NCBI RefSeq assembly: GCF_029854705.2
Contig: NZ_CP139035.1
Coordinates: forward strand, 434,001-498,000
Length of the DNA: 64,000 nt
Direction: 5' to 3'
From: Akkermansia sp. N21116
Lineage (GTDB): Bacteria; Verrucomicrobiota; Verrucomicrobiia; Verrucomicrobiales; Akkermansiaceae
Shown: positions 28,065 to 35,269 of the stretch, piece by piece
Layout: each line of letters begins with the position of its first letter
How positions within the stretch are numbered: the first letter of the stretch is position 1
Position numbers and translations under genes: made by a program
Notes under the pieces: model-generated
Database searches by the model: none
What the model saw: the letters and a program-made list of their open reading frames with translations, nothing else
Told to the model about the DNA's origin: nothing

Positions 28065-28748
28065 ATGAGTAATCCTCCGCCTCCTCCCATCCCCGGTGGT
28101 GCCCCTGCTATGCCCCCGAGGCCGTCTGTTCCAGGAGTTCCGCCGGCTCCCGTGCCGCCGCCTTCCGCGGCTGCTGCTCCGATGCCGCCTCGTCCTGGTG
28201 TTCCCGGTGCTCCTGTACCTCCGCCGGCTCCCGGTGCTCCCATGCCCCCGCAAGTGCCCGGTGCTGCCGCGCCGGCTCCTCCTGCTCCTGGCGCTCCTGT
28301 ACCTCCCGTGGCACCTGCTGCTCCGGTTGCTGACGGCGCAGTACCGCTTCGTCCTGCCGGTCTGGGTAGCGCTGCTCCCCTTGGCGGAGGATTGAAGACG
28401 ATTGCTCTTGCCGGAACCGGTGCTCCCGTTGCTTTAAAGGCAGGTGCTCCTTCCGGGCCTCTTGCTTCCGGTCAACCGACGGCTCAGTTGCCTAAAGCGA
28501 CAATCGCCCTGACACCGACGCGTCCCATGTCGGCCGCCGCTCCTATTTCCTCCGTCCAGGCTTCCGTCAAAAATGTGGCTGACGAAGAGGAGGAAACCGG
28601 CACCGGCCTCCTGCTCGGTCTCTCCATTGCTTCGCTTGTGGCCGCTATCGCATTCCTCTTCATTCAGATCCAGACAGATGGTCTGGAAAACCGCGTGGAA
28701 CCCGGCATGTTCGGTGATTCTGCATCTGCGGATACCATGTCTGAATGA
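28065..28748 (+). CDS. Proline-rich single-pass membrane protein of unknown function
   Basis: N-terminal ~115 residues are a Pro/Ala/Gly-rich low-complexity region (MSNPPPPPIPGG..., many PPxPG and APxPP units), then an Ala/Thr linker, an acidic DEEEETG patch and one transmembrane helix near residues 180-202 (GLLLGLSIASLVAAIAFLF), leaving a short acidic C-terminus. The topology is probably cytoplasmic Pro-rich arm with a tail anchor. Codon use in the repeat region (CCT/CCG/GCT) looks real and the frame is kept through the low-complexity part. It is 35 bases upstream of trxA. Known relatives are not recognised; SH3-like or ring-assembly partners are typical for such arms, but that is a guess. 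Confidence 0.65.
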   Translation: MSNPPPPPIPGGAPAMPPRPSVPGVPPAPVPPPSAAAAPMPPRPGVPGAPVPPPAPGAPMPPQVPGAAAPAPPAPGAPVPPVAPAAPVADGAVPLRPAGLGSAAPLGGGLKTIALAGTGAPVALKAGAPSGPLASGQPTAQLPKATIALTPTRPMSAAAPISSVQASVKNVADEEEETGTGLLLGLSIASLVAAIAFLFIQIQTDGLENRVEPGMFGDSASADTMSE

Positions 28749-28783
28749 ACGAATGGAACAATACATGAGTCTTAACAGCAATC

Positions 28784-29101
28784 ATGGCACTTACATTAAC
28801 TGAATCAAACTTTCAGACGGAAGTACTCGAATCTCCGGTTCCCGTACTTGTAGATTTTTGGGCAACATGGTGCGGCCCCTGCCGCATGATCGGCCCCATT
28901 GTTGAGCAAATTGCTACGGAATTTGCCGGTAAGGCAAAGGTTGGCAAAGTGGACGTTGACAGTAACAACGGCCTTGCTTCCGCCTATAACGTCCGTTCCA
29001 TTCCAACTCTGGTCTTCATCAGAGATGGTCAGGTTGTGGATACGATCGTTGGGGCTACGTCCAAGGATGCCATCATGCAAAAGTTAAACGCGCTTATTTA
29101 A
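28784..29101 (+). CDS. trxA: Thioredoxin
   Basis: Cytoplasmic 105-residue thioredoxin. The redox motif WCGPC is at residues 29-33, with the conserved cis-Pro in SIPTLVF and Lys/Asp positions typical of Trx. It keeps cysteines of cytosolic proteins reduced, fed by thioredoxin reductase elsewhere. The ATG at 28784 has no Shine-Dalgarno sequence. A strong terminator follows. Confidence 0.97.
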   Translation: MALTLTESNFQTEVLESPVPVLVDFWATWCGPCRMIGPIVEQIATEFAGKAKVGKVDVDSNNGLASAYNVRSIPTLVFIRDGQVVDTIVGATSKDAIMQKLNALI

Positions 29102-29130
29102 AGCACAGACATTTATTATTACTGACACAC

Positions 29131-29165
29131 AAACCCGCCCTGTTGGTTTCAAACCGGGCGGGTTT
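29131..29165 (+). terminator. Rho-independent terminator after trxA
   Basis: AAACCCGCCC ... GGGCGGGTTT followed by T-rich sequence; 10-bp GC-rich stem starting 30 bases after the trxA stop. Confidence 0.9.
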
Positions 29166-29301
29166 GTTGTTTTCACCGGAATGTCTGAGGAATTCACTCT
29201 GGGATTAGTGCGCAGTGCTCCCTGTCGGCGGAAGAGGAAAATAGGAAAATCAGCCCTGCTGATGTATCCTTTTTGACATTTGGACCTATCCGTCATATTC
29301 C

Positions 29302-30678
29302 ATGGACATGAACGTGAGAACGCTTGTCAAACATGCGCTGGATAGTGATGCCGAGCGCTCTGGAATTTTAATTGAAGGCTGGGTACGTACCCGGCGCGAT
29401 TCCAAGGGTTTTTCCTTCCTGGAAATCAACGATGGTTCATGCCTCTCCTCTCTTCAGGTCGTGGCTGATGCCGGCATTCCCGGTTATGAGACGATTGGTC
29501 ACATGGCTACGGGTTCTTCCGTTAGCATTGACGGAGACCTTGTCGCAAGCCCCGGGAAGCAGAAATGGGAACTTCGGGCCACCTCCATCCGCCTCCTTGG
29601 AGAGGCACCGGAAAGCTACCCATTGCAGAAAAAAGGACATTCTCCGGAGTTTCTGCGGTCCATTTCGCATTTGAGGCCGCGCACCAACCTGTACGGAGCC
29701 GTCTTGCGAACCCGCAGCAAATTGGCTACGGCTGTCCATCGTTTCTTCGGAGAGCGTGACTTTGTCTGGGTCCATACTCCGATCATTACTGCCAGTGACT
29801 GCGAAGGTGCCGGAGAAATGTTTCGCGTTACTACCTTGGATCCTCACAAGGATAAAGCTGCTGACTTCGAAAACGATTTCTTCGGCAAAGCTGCCTATCT
29901 CACTGTGAGCGGTCAGCTGGAAGCGGAAACCTTTGCCTGTGCTCTGGGACGCGTCTATACCTTTGGACCCACTTTCCGTGCTGAAAATTCCAATACCACT
30001 CGTCATGCTGCGGAATTCTGGATGATTGAGCCGGAAGTTGCTTTCTGTGATCTTCACGGCGATATGGATCTAGCCGAAGACTTCGTGAAATTTCTTGTTC
30101 GCGACATGTTGGAGAATAACCGGGAGGACATGGAGTTTTTCAATAAATTCATCGATAAAACTCTTTTGGAGCGTCTCCGGCATGTGCTTGACAGCCCCTT
30201 CGTCCGCTGTTCCTATACGGAAGCCGTGGACATTTTGGCCAAGAGTGGCAAACAATTCGATTACCCCGTTTCCTGGGGCATCAATCTTCAGAGCGAGCAC
30301 GAACGCTATCTTACCGAAGAACACTTCAAGAGCCCGGTTATCGTCTACAACTATCCCAAGGCCATCAAACCTTTTTACATGCGCCTCAACGATGATGGGA
30401 AAACCGTGACGGCTATGGACGTTCTTGTTCCCGGCATCGGTGAAATCGTCGGCGGGAGCCAGCGTGAAGAGCGTCTTGATGTCTTGCTTGAAAATATGAA
30501 GAGTATGGGGCTTAGTGAAGAAGCCTACTGGTGGTACATAGATCTCCGACGTTTTGGCAGTGTTCCTCATGCCGGGTTTGGGGCTGGCTTCGAGCGTCTT
30601 CTCATGTTTGTGACAGGAGTTGGCAACATCCGAGACGTGTTGCCCTATGCCAGAACGCCCCGTAACTGCGAATTCTAA
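29302..30678 (+). CDS. asnS: Asparaginyl-tRNA synthetase
   Basis: Charges tRNA-Asn in the cytoplasm. Class IIb architecture: N-terminal OB-fold anticodon-binding domain (residues about 15-100, [25 protein letters not shown]), then the catalytic core with motif 2 in [24 protein letters not shown] and motif 3 in [13 protein letters not shown], followed by [15 protein letters not shown], the usual AsnRS ending. 458 residues is standard. AsnRS rather than AspRS is indicated by the AENSNT and the RTPRNCEF end. Monocistronic, with a terminator downstream. Confidence 0.96.
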   Translation: MDMNVRTLVKHALDSDAERSGILIEGWVRTRRDSKGFSFLEINDGSCLSSLQVVADAGIPGYETIGHMATGSSVSIDGDLVASPGKQKWELRATSIRLLGEAPESYPLQKKGHSPEFLRSISHLRPRTNLYGAVLRTRSKLATAVHRFFGERDFVWVHTPIITASDCEGAGEMFRVTTLDPHKDKAADFENDFFGKAAYLTVSGQLEAETFACALGRVYTFGPTFRAENSNTTRHAAEFWMIEPEVAFCDLHGDMDLAEDFVKFLVRDMLENNREDMEFFNKFIDKTLLERLRHVLDSPFVRCSYTEAVDILAKSGKQFDYPVSWGINLQSEHERYLTEEHFKSPVIVYNYPKAIKPFYMRLNDDGKTVTAMDVLVPGIGEIVGGSQREERLDVLLENMKSMGLSEEAYWWYIDLRRFGSVPHAGFGAGFERLLMFVTGVGNIRDVLPYARTPRNCEF

Positions 30679-30690
30679 TCCATTTCATTT

Positions 30691-30735
30691 CCTCCCGTAT
30701 TCTTGTGCTTTCCCGGAAGCCAGAAATACGGGAGG
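30691..30735 (+). terminator. Terminator after asnS
   Basis: CCTCCCGTATT ... AATACGGGAGG followed by TTTATTT; 11-bp perfect stem 13 bases after the asnS stop. Confidence 0.85.
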
Positions 30736-30819
30736 TTTATTTCCGTGTTCTGGCCGGATATGTAAATTTTCCTTGCCAATTGTCTGCCGATTCACTACTA
30801 ATCCTCCCACATAAAAAAC

Positions 30820-30894
30820 GCGCGGTTAGCTCAGTGGTAGAGCACATCCTTCACACGGATGGGGTCACTGGTTCGAAACCAGTACCGCGTACCA
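30820..30894 (+). tRNA. tRNA-Val (anticodon CAC)
   Basis: A full cloverleaf can be folded: acceptor GCGCGGT with ACCGCGT (first pair G-U), D arm GCTC/GAGC, anticodon stem CATCC/GGATG with loop TTCACAC (anticodon CAC, reads GUG), 5-base variable loop, T arm ACTGG-TTCGAAA-CCAGT, discriminator A and an encoded CCA. It marks the boundary between housekeeping genes and the accessory region, a common place for integrative elements. Confidence 0.95.
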
Positions 30895-30901
30895 TTTTCA
30901 T

Positions 30902-30934
30902 AAACGCCTCGTAATCAAGTATTTCGAGGCGTTT
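30902..30934. terminator. Hairpin terminator after tRNA-Val
   Basis: AAACGCCTCG ... CGAGGCGTTT followed by TTC: 10-bp stem and T tail, 8 bases after the CCA end. Confidence 0.85.
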
Positions 30935-31122
30935 TTCTTTCTCGAAATTGCTCAACTAGCACCCATACTAGCACCTTGTTTTTTCTGATTCACACCTGTT
31001 TGAAGTTGTCCAAGATGATTCTGAAAATTGGCGGGAGTTTCCTTTATGATCAGCTCCATGGTCTGATCTTGATGCGTTCCATCATCCTCCCTAAACTTCC
31101 TCTTTGTAAAACCACAACTGCA

Positions 31123-31239
31123 ATGGCTGAAAAGAATAACGCCAACATTGGCTGTGAAAAACAAATATGGGACGCCGTCTGTGAACTGTGGGGGCACATC
31201 CCCGCCGCAGATTATCATAAGTCCACTCTTTCATACTAA
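31123..31239 (+). pseudogene. HsdM N-terminal remnant (type I restriction-modification methylase)
   Basis: The 38-codon frame MAEKNNANIGCEKQIW... continues DAVCELWGHIPAADYHK, which is the recognisable beginning of type I modification subunits (EKxxWxAAxxLxGxxxAAEYK). After YHK it runs into STLSY and a stop, so only the first ~33 residues of a ~500-residue methylase remain. A Fic gene lies convergent 8 bases later, and an HsdR C-terminal fragment lies 1.5 kb further on, so the remnant is one end of a deleted type I locus. The call is by recognition of the start of the family. Confidence 0.7.
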
Positions 31240-31246
31240 CCTTTCT

Positions 31247-32236
31247 TTAATCTAAAACTTCCCAATATCCTGATTTGTTGGCACCGACGCGCCTGATGAT
31301 GTTTTTCTCCCTGAGGGAAGCCACGACTCTTTCCGCCTGGCGCTGGGAGAGTTCCAGCCGTTTTGCCATTTCCCGCACGCTGAGCCGAGGCTGCCTCCTG
31401 ATGAGTTCCAGGATGTGTTGTTGCGTAGTTGTAAGATTTATACCGACATTTGTTCCGTCATTTATACCGACATTTTCATGCGGGTTTCGGCATCGTTTGA
31501 GCGTGCTGAGGATTTCCCGGAGCATGAATTCTACGAAAGGGGTGCAATCCGCCCGAGCAGAGCTGGCGCTAATGGCTTCATAGTAGGCTTGCTGGTTGGC
31601 ATAAACCATGTTTTCTACGGGGAGATGTTCAAAGGCCGGGTGCAGTTTCCCCAGGATCAGGGATTGCCAGAGTCTGCCGATTCTGCCATTGCCGTCGCTG
31701 AAGGGATGGATGAATTCAAATTCGTAATGAAAAACGCAGCTACGTATCAGCAGATGGTCTTCAGCTCGGCGCAGCCATTCAAACAGGTCGTTCATGAGAC
31801 CGGGAACACGGTCGGCGGGCGGGGCCATATGTACCATGTGCGTTCCGGCAAAGACGCCTACGCCTCCCCGCCTGAAACTTCCGGCGTCATCCGTCAGAGA
31901 GCTCATCATTACTCCATGGGCTTTGAGCAGATCAGCCAGGGAAAAGGCATCTAGGGAGGGATACAGTTCATAGGTCTTGATGGCATTTCTTACCTCCTGG
32001 ATTTCTCGGAGCGGAGCCACGACTGTTTTCCCTTGGAGTACGTCACGCACCTCATGTTCCGACAGCTGGTTGCCTTCCAGGGCTAACGAACTGTGGATGG
32101 TCTTGATGCGGCTGGCTTTGCGCAGGCGGAGACCGCCGCTCTGCTCCAGCCGGATAGCATACCGTTCCACCAGAGCGGCTATTTCCGCAATCAGGTTGAC
32201 GGTGGCGGATGATATGCTGAATGGTGGCTGGTACAT
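31247..32236 (-). CDS. Fic-domain AMP-transferase with inhibitory motif and C-terminal winged helix
   Basis: Transfers AMP (or another nucleotide) to target proteins. Start is the ATG at 32236. The inhibitory helix SSLALEGN (residues about 49-56, S/TxxxE-G/N) makes it a class II Fic protein, self-inhibited until needed. The catalytic loop HPFSDGNGRIGR is intact at about 177-188. A winged helix at about 275-329 (QQHILELIRRQPRLSVREMAKRLELSQRQAERVVASLREKNIIRR) suggests DNA binding and autoregulation. Fic genes of this type are often found inside type I restriction loci, in line with the HsdM and HsdR remnants on both sides. It appears intact. No obvious promoter. Confidence 0.88.
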   Translation of the reverse strand: MYQPPFSISSATVNLIAEIAALVERYAIRLEQSGGLRLRKASRIKTIHSSLALEGNQLSEHEVRDVLQGKTVVAPLREIQEVRNAIKTYELYPSLDAFSLADLLKAHGVMMSSLTDDAGSFRRGGVGVFAGTHMVHMAPPADRVPGLMNDLFEWLRRAEDHLLIRSCVFHYEFEFIHPFSDGNGRIGRLWQSLILGKLHPAFEHLPVENMVYANQQAYYEAISASSARADCTPFVEFMLREILSTLKRCRNPHENVGINDGTNVGINLTTTQQHILELIRRQPRLSVREMAKRLELSQRQAERVVASLREKNIIRRVGANKSGYWEVLD

Positions 32237-32337
32237 CAAGGAAAGATTGCGTTGTTATCAATTCATGCCGGAAATGGAAACGAAAAAAGCAGCGGGCCGA
32301 TATAGCGCCGATTGGGCGGCCTTGTAGAAGGCTATCC

Positions 32338-32702
32338 CGCCCTGAAGCACCCTACCCCAGGAACTTGCGATGGGCAAGTTTAACATTGCTCTACTTGACC
32401 ACGACGTATTGGAGGGTTGTGTCTATTCTCTGGTGCCTCAGAAGACGCTGCAATTGTTTCACGGGCATTCCCTTGTCAATCGCCACGGTGGCGAGCGTTC
32501 TGCGGAATTTGTGGGGGTGTACCCGCGGCAATTCCAGGGGGTACCCCAATTCCCGAAGACGGGATTCCACGCCGTCGATTTTCAAACGTTCATAAGGAGC
32601 TTTGAGAGAGAAACAGGACATGATTGCCGTCTTCCCGTTCTTCAAAATTGATGTCTTTACGGTCAAGCAGTATCAGTTCCCCCCACGGGCATTCCCGTGG
32701 AT
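32338..32702 (-). pseudogene. Tyrosine recombinase remnant, possibly an hsdS-locus invertase
   Basis: The C-terminal catalytic part is clear on the minus strand (32391-32666): LKAPYERLKIDGVESRLRELG, HPHKFRRTLATVAIDKGM with the HxxR box, and LLRHQRIDTTLQYV with the catalytic Tyr. After YVVVK there is an in-frame TAG, and translation beyond it (SNVKLAHRKFLG) still resembles the family tail, so the stop is a nonsense change. Upstream, another frame carries ELILLDRKDINFEERE, the earlier conserved strand, joined to the C-terminal part after an internal deletion and frame change. Recombinases of this type accompany phase-variable type I specificity genes; the HsdM and HsdR remnants make that origin likely. 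Confidence 0.75.
32683..32700. repeat. Small perfect palindrome at the recombinase/HsdR junction
   Basis: CCACGGG-AATG or CATT-CCCGTGG: 7-bp stem, 4-base loop. It lies where the recombinase frame gives way to the HsdR remnant and could mark a deletion or inversion joint, or be chance. Confidence 0.3.
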
Positions 32703-32712
32703 GCCAGAAGAT

Positions 32713-32994
32713 CGATCAAGGAGAGAGATCTCAATGTTTCACAGTTGCCACGCATGGTTTCCAAAGTCTCAGGCGCTGGCAAAAATGCGCATCATGATCA
32801 AACGCCTTTTGAAGAAGTACAACTACCCGCCTGATGATGTGCCGGAGGCTCTTCAAACCGTCATGAGCCAGTGTGAGCTGTGGGCAGACAACATCATGGA
32901 TGTCAGAAAAAAGAGTTATTTGAATGATTCTTCCGAGGATGAGGGAGCCCTCAAAGCGGCGGAAGATCCGGAACAATACGGGGTCAACAGTTGA
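32713..32994 (+). pseudogene. HsdR C-terminal remnant (type I restriction endonuclease)
   Basis: From about 32773 the frame encodes LAKMRIMIKRLLKKYNYPPD followed by DVPEALQTVMSQCELWADN, the conserved end of type I restriction R subunits (helical C-terminal domain). Only about 75 of ~1000 residues remain; the residues upstream do not resemble HsdR. It is in the same direction as the HsdM head at 31123. Together they show that a whole hsdM-hsdS-hsdR locus was here and was lost by internal deletion, leaving Fic behind. Confidence 0.65.
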
Positions 32995-33340
32995 TCATGG
33001 CGAGGCATTCAACCAGGGATGGAAAATGGAATCCGCATCTGCCTATTCCGAGTATCTCCCGGAGCAGAATATCCCCGCCTTTCGGATTTTTTTCTCTTCC
33101 AGGCTGCGTCCGTGTGGTTTATTGCGATCCGCATCGGCGGGAATGCCTGAGCAGACACCCCCATAGATTCCTTGTGCAAAACATTGTGCATCCAATCAGC
33201 TCAGAGGCAGAAGTGGTGATCCGGCTGTCATTGATGATAAATCATAAACAAAGTAATTCCAAGAGGGACTTAACGGGACAATCCTCTCACTGTCTCTACT
33301 TCCGGAATCCCTTTCAAATATTCATTCCCCTGATTCCAGC
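32995..33340. other. Intergenic, no gene supported
   Basis: About 345 bases between the HsdR remnant and the small HTH gene. Open frames exist but show no recognisable protein or consistent codon use; probably decayed flank of the restriction locus. Confidence 0.5.
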
Positions 33341-33652
33341 TTAAATGCTTTTACAGGAGGCAATCGAAATAGACACCATGAAAGCGTCAAATTCGGCAAC
33401 ATGATACTTCCGGACGCTGCCATGCGGGCGAATCATCCTGACATGACCTGAACTCACGGCTTCTGCCAGTAACCTGCAAATGGTCGATTTACTGGTATCA
33501 TAACGCCTGGCAAGAGTCGCCTGGCTTGCCCAGACAACGGAACCCGATTTAGCTGTCTCCCGGGTAAGAAGAACATCCAGGCATTCTCGAATGCGTCTTA
33601 ACTCTGTAATGATGTCCTCGGCAGAGACAAAAGTACCTTCTATGATTTTCAT
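33341..33652 (-). CDS. Small helix-turn-helix protein
   Basis: 103 residues. Residues about 1-32 are an amphipathic helix (SAEDIITELRRIRECLDVLL); residues about 42-90 form a winged helix-turn-helix (QATLARRYDTSKSTICRLLAEAVSSGHVRMIRPHG with a following beta wing RKYHVAEF), similar to excisionase or MerR-like DNA-binding modules. It starts 22 bases after the stop of the AbiEi-like gene and is probably co-transcribed with it. Role unknown; regulator or excisionase of a former mobile element. Confidence 0.55.
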   Translation of the reverse strand: MKIIEGTFVSAEDIITELRRIRECLDVLLTRETAKSGSVVWASQATLARRYDTSKSTICRLLAEAVSSGHVRMIRPHGSVRKYHVAEFDAFMVSISIASCKSI

Positions 33653-33674
33653 ATTCGATTAGGAGATTAGAACT

Positions 33675-34922
33675 TCAGAGAAGATTAGCCTCTTCTTGCG
33701 CATCTGAAGATATCCAGGCATTTCTCAGGTATTGAATCTCGTCCTCTCTTAAAAAATTCATGTAACTTTGAGCTGCCTGCTTCAAAATCCTTTGTTCGGC
33801 CAATTCCAAAACATGCCGTTCCAGCGTTGTGGTAGGGTGATATTCCAGGTAGGCCGCCAGCAGGGAAGGCAGTCTGATGTTAGGTGCCTGTTCGACGTTG
33901 TAATAGACCAAAGGATCATCGAAAACTACTTCAACAATGACCTCGGCATCTTCTCCAGGCAAACATGGGGTCAAACCGGGAAGGCCTCTAATTTCCCGAT
34001 TGATGCGCAAGACTGTTACCGGCTCACCGCCTTGTCCAACCATGCTTCTTAATGCGCATTTGGGATGTACATACCATTGAATCTTCTCCAACTGATTCAG
34101 ATAGGCGCTTACCTTGGCCATGGAAAATTCGTGGGTGATCCTGAATGCATAGTACTTCTCCACCTTAGGCGGAGTAAAATTGTCCCGAAGCTTATTTAAC
34201 AGGGATTTGCGATTCAATGCACAGACATTCCTCCGTTCACCTGCCAGCATCAAATCTCCGTAAAGACGATGAATCGTCTTGGAAACCTGAGACAGGGAAA
34301 TATCATGCCCGCAAAATCGGATATACTTGGTGAGCATTTTTTGCGACTTCCATAAGGGATTGTCGATGAAACTTCTGGCAACCAAGGAAGAAATCCCCAC
34401 ATACGGATTGTTGCTCCTTCTGTCTTTGTAGTCTGCAGAAAACTCTCCTGTGTGGGAGATAAAAAGACCGTCGTGAACGATAGCTCCATTTCCACAACAA
34501 TCGACAACACTGACCTTTTGGGCAGCAAGCTGGGCGGCAAACTTTGAATTGACGTAAGGACAAATAAGAAGAAGCGGCAAAGAAAGGATCTCCTTATAGT
34601 ATTGGCGCCTTTCGCATGATTCATTGTCAAACGGATAAGCTCTAAACTGGATATTATGAAACACACTTCCCAGTTTTTCTTCCGTCTCAATATCAGCCCA
34701 GGCAACTGCATACCGTTCACAACGGGACGTATTGGGGCCTGCGACTATCACAACCTCGCAAATAGCACAGGGATCCTCCAGTATGCTCCGTGGTTCAGCC
34801 ATCACACTTTTATACTTTTCCACAGGCTTGATTGTGACCAGTCCAAACATAAATTTTTTCTCATTGCCCAAAACATCAATCAACTCTTTGGCATCCGGGA
34901 CTTTAGAAACAACTTCTTTCAT
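33675..34922 (-). CDS. Winged-helix protein, AbiEi/COG4861-like
   Basis: 415-residue protein with an N-terminal alpha/beta half of unknown fold that includes ERYAVAWADIETEE and ILSLPLLLICPYVN, then a winged-helix core (about 175-245: NPYVGISSLVARSFIDNPL... LSLSQVSKTIHRLYGDLMLAGE) followed by a mixed C-terminal domain. This order, with a nuclease-like N-terminal half and a HTH reading LS-QVSKxIxxL, recalls the AbiEi antitoxin and COG4861 families, but the resemblance is weak. There is no AbiEii nucleotidyltransferase toxin beside it. The downstream partner is a small HTH gene. It may be an orphan regulator or the remnant partner of a lost toxin. Confidence 0.4.
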   Translation of the reverse strand: MKEVVSKVPDAKELIDVLGNEKKFMFGLVTIKPVEKYKSVMAEPRSILEDPCAICEVVIVAGPNTSRCERYAVAWADIETEEKLGSVFHNIQFRAYPFDNESCERRQYYKEILSLPLLLICPYVNSKFAAQLAAQKVSVVDCCGNGAIVHDGLFISHTGEFSADYKDRRSNNPYVGISSLVARSFIDNPLWKSQKMLTKYIRFCGHDISLSQVSKTIHRLYGDLMLAGERRNVCALNRKSLLNKLRDNFTPPKVEKYYAFRITHEFSMAKVSAYLNQLEKIQWYVHPKCALRSMVGQGGEPVTVLRINREIRGLPGLTPCLPGEDAEVIVEVVFDDPLVYYNVEQAPNIRLPSLLAAYLEYHPTTTLERHVLELAEQRILKQAAQSYMNFLREDEIQYLRNAWISSDAQEEANLL

Positions 34923-35269
34923 GACTCAATGCTAATGTCTTCCTGCGGCAAGATCAAATAGGAATATTTCAGCAGGTCATTCGTCATGAGACATTTCCGT
35001 CGAAATTACATCACCCTGCCCGAGCAAAAAAATACCCGAGATTCTAAAAACAAAGGTTCATCCGGCACTTTCAGAAAGTGGTAGCGCTGGCGACCGTTGA
35101 GCTAAAAGAAATTTTTGGAAAAAGAGCATGAGGATTGATTTGTGTCATACAATTTCCTCAAGCCATGAAAATGTCCTGATTATCACCTAAAATTTCTTTT
35201 AGACGATATTTTTATGAGAAAAAGCTCCCGTTTTATGTCTATGGCAAGAAAAGAGCGTTTGCGGGGAGA
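34923..35269. other. AT-rich intergenic region between AbiEi-like gene and Hsp70 cluster
   Basis: 347 bases without a convincing gene. It must hold the promoter of the gene at 34922 and the 3' end of the long chaperone-dynamin unit. No classic terminator was found, only a 14-bp inverted repeat at 35102-35202. Confidence 0.5.
35102..35202. repeat. 14-bp perfect inverted repeat
   Basis: CTAAAAGAAATTTT at 35102-35115 and its exact reverse complement AAAATTTCTTTTAG at 35189-35202, 73 bases apart. It lies 68 bases after the end of the Hsp70 cluster. It could be a large stem-loop, a pair of regulator sites or trace of an element end; AT-richness lowers its weight. Confidence 0.4.

Noticed and set aside
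28040-28243. Gly-rich minus-strand frame opposite the proline-rich protein
   Set aside because: Reverse complement of CCG/GCT repeats gives Gly-rich nonsense; the plus-strand frame keeps a membrane helix and acidic patch.
30952-31218. Minus-strand frame ending KKQGASMGAS, possible integrase tail after tRNA-Val
   Set aside because: No HxxR or Tyr motif is visible and the plus strand carries the HsdM start; not enough evidence.
32991-33344. Plus-strand frame of 117 codons after the HsdR remnant
   Set aside because: No motif or stable composition; overlaps likely decayed sequence.
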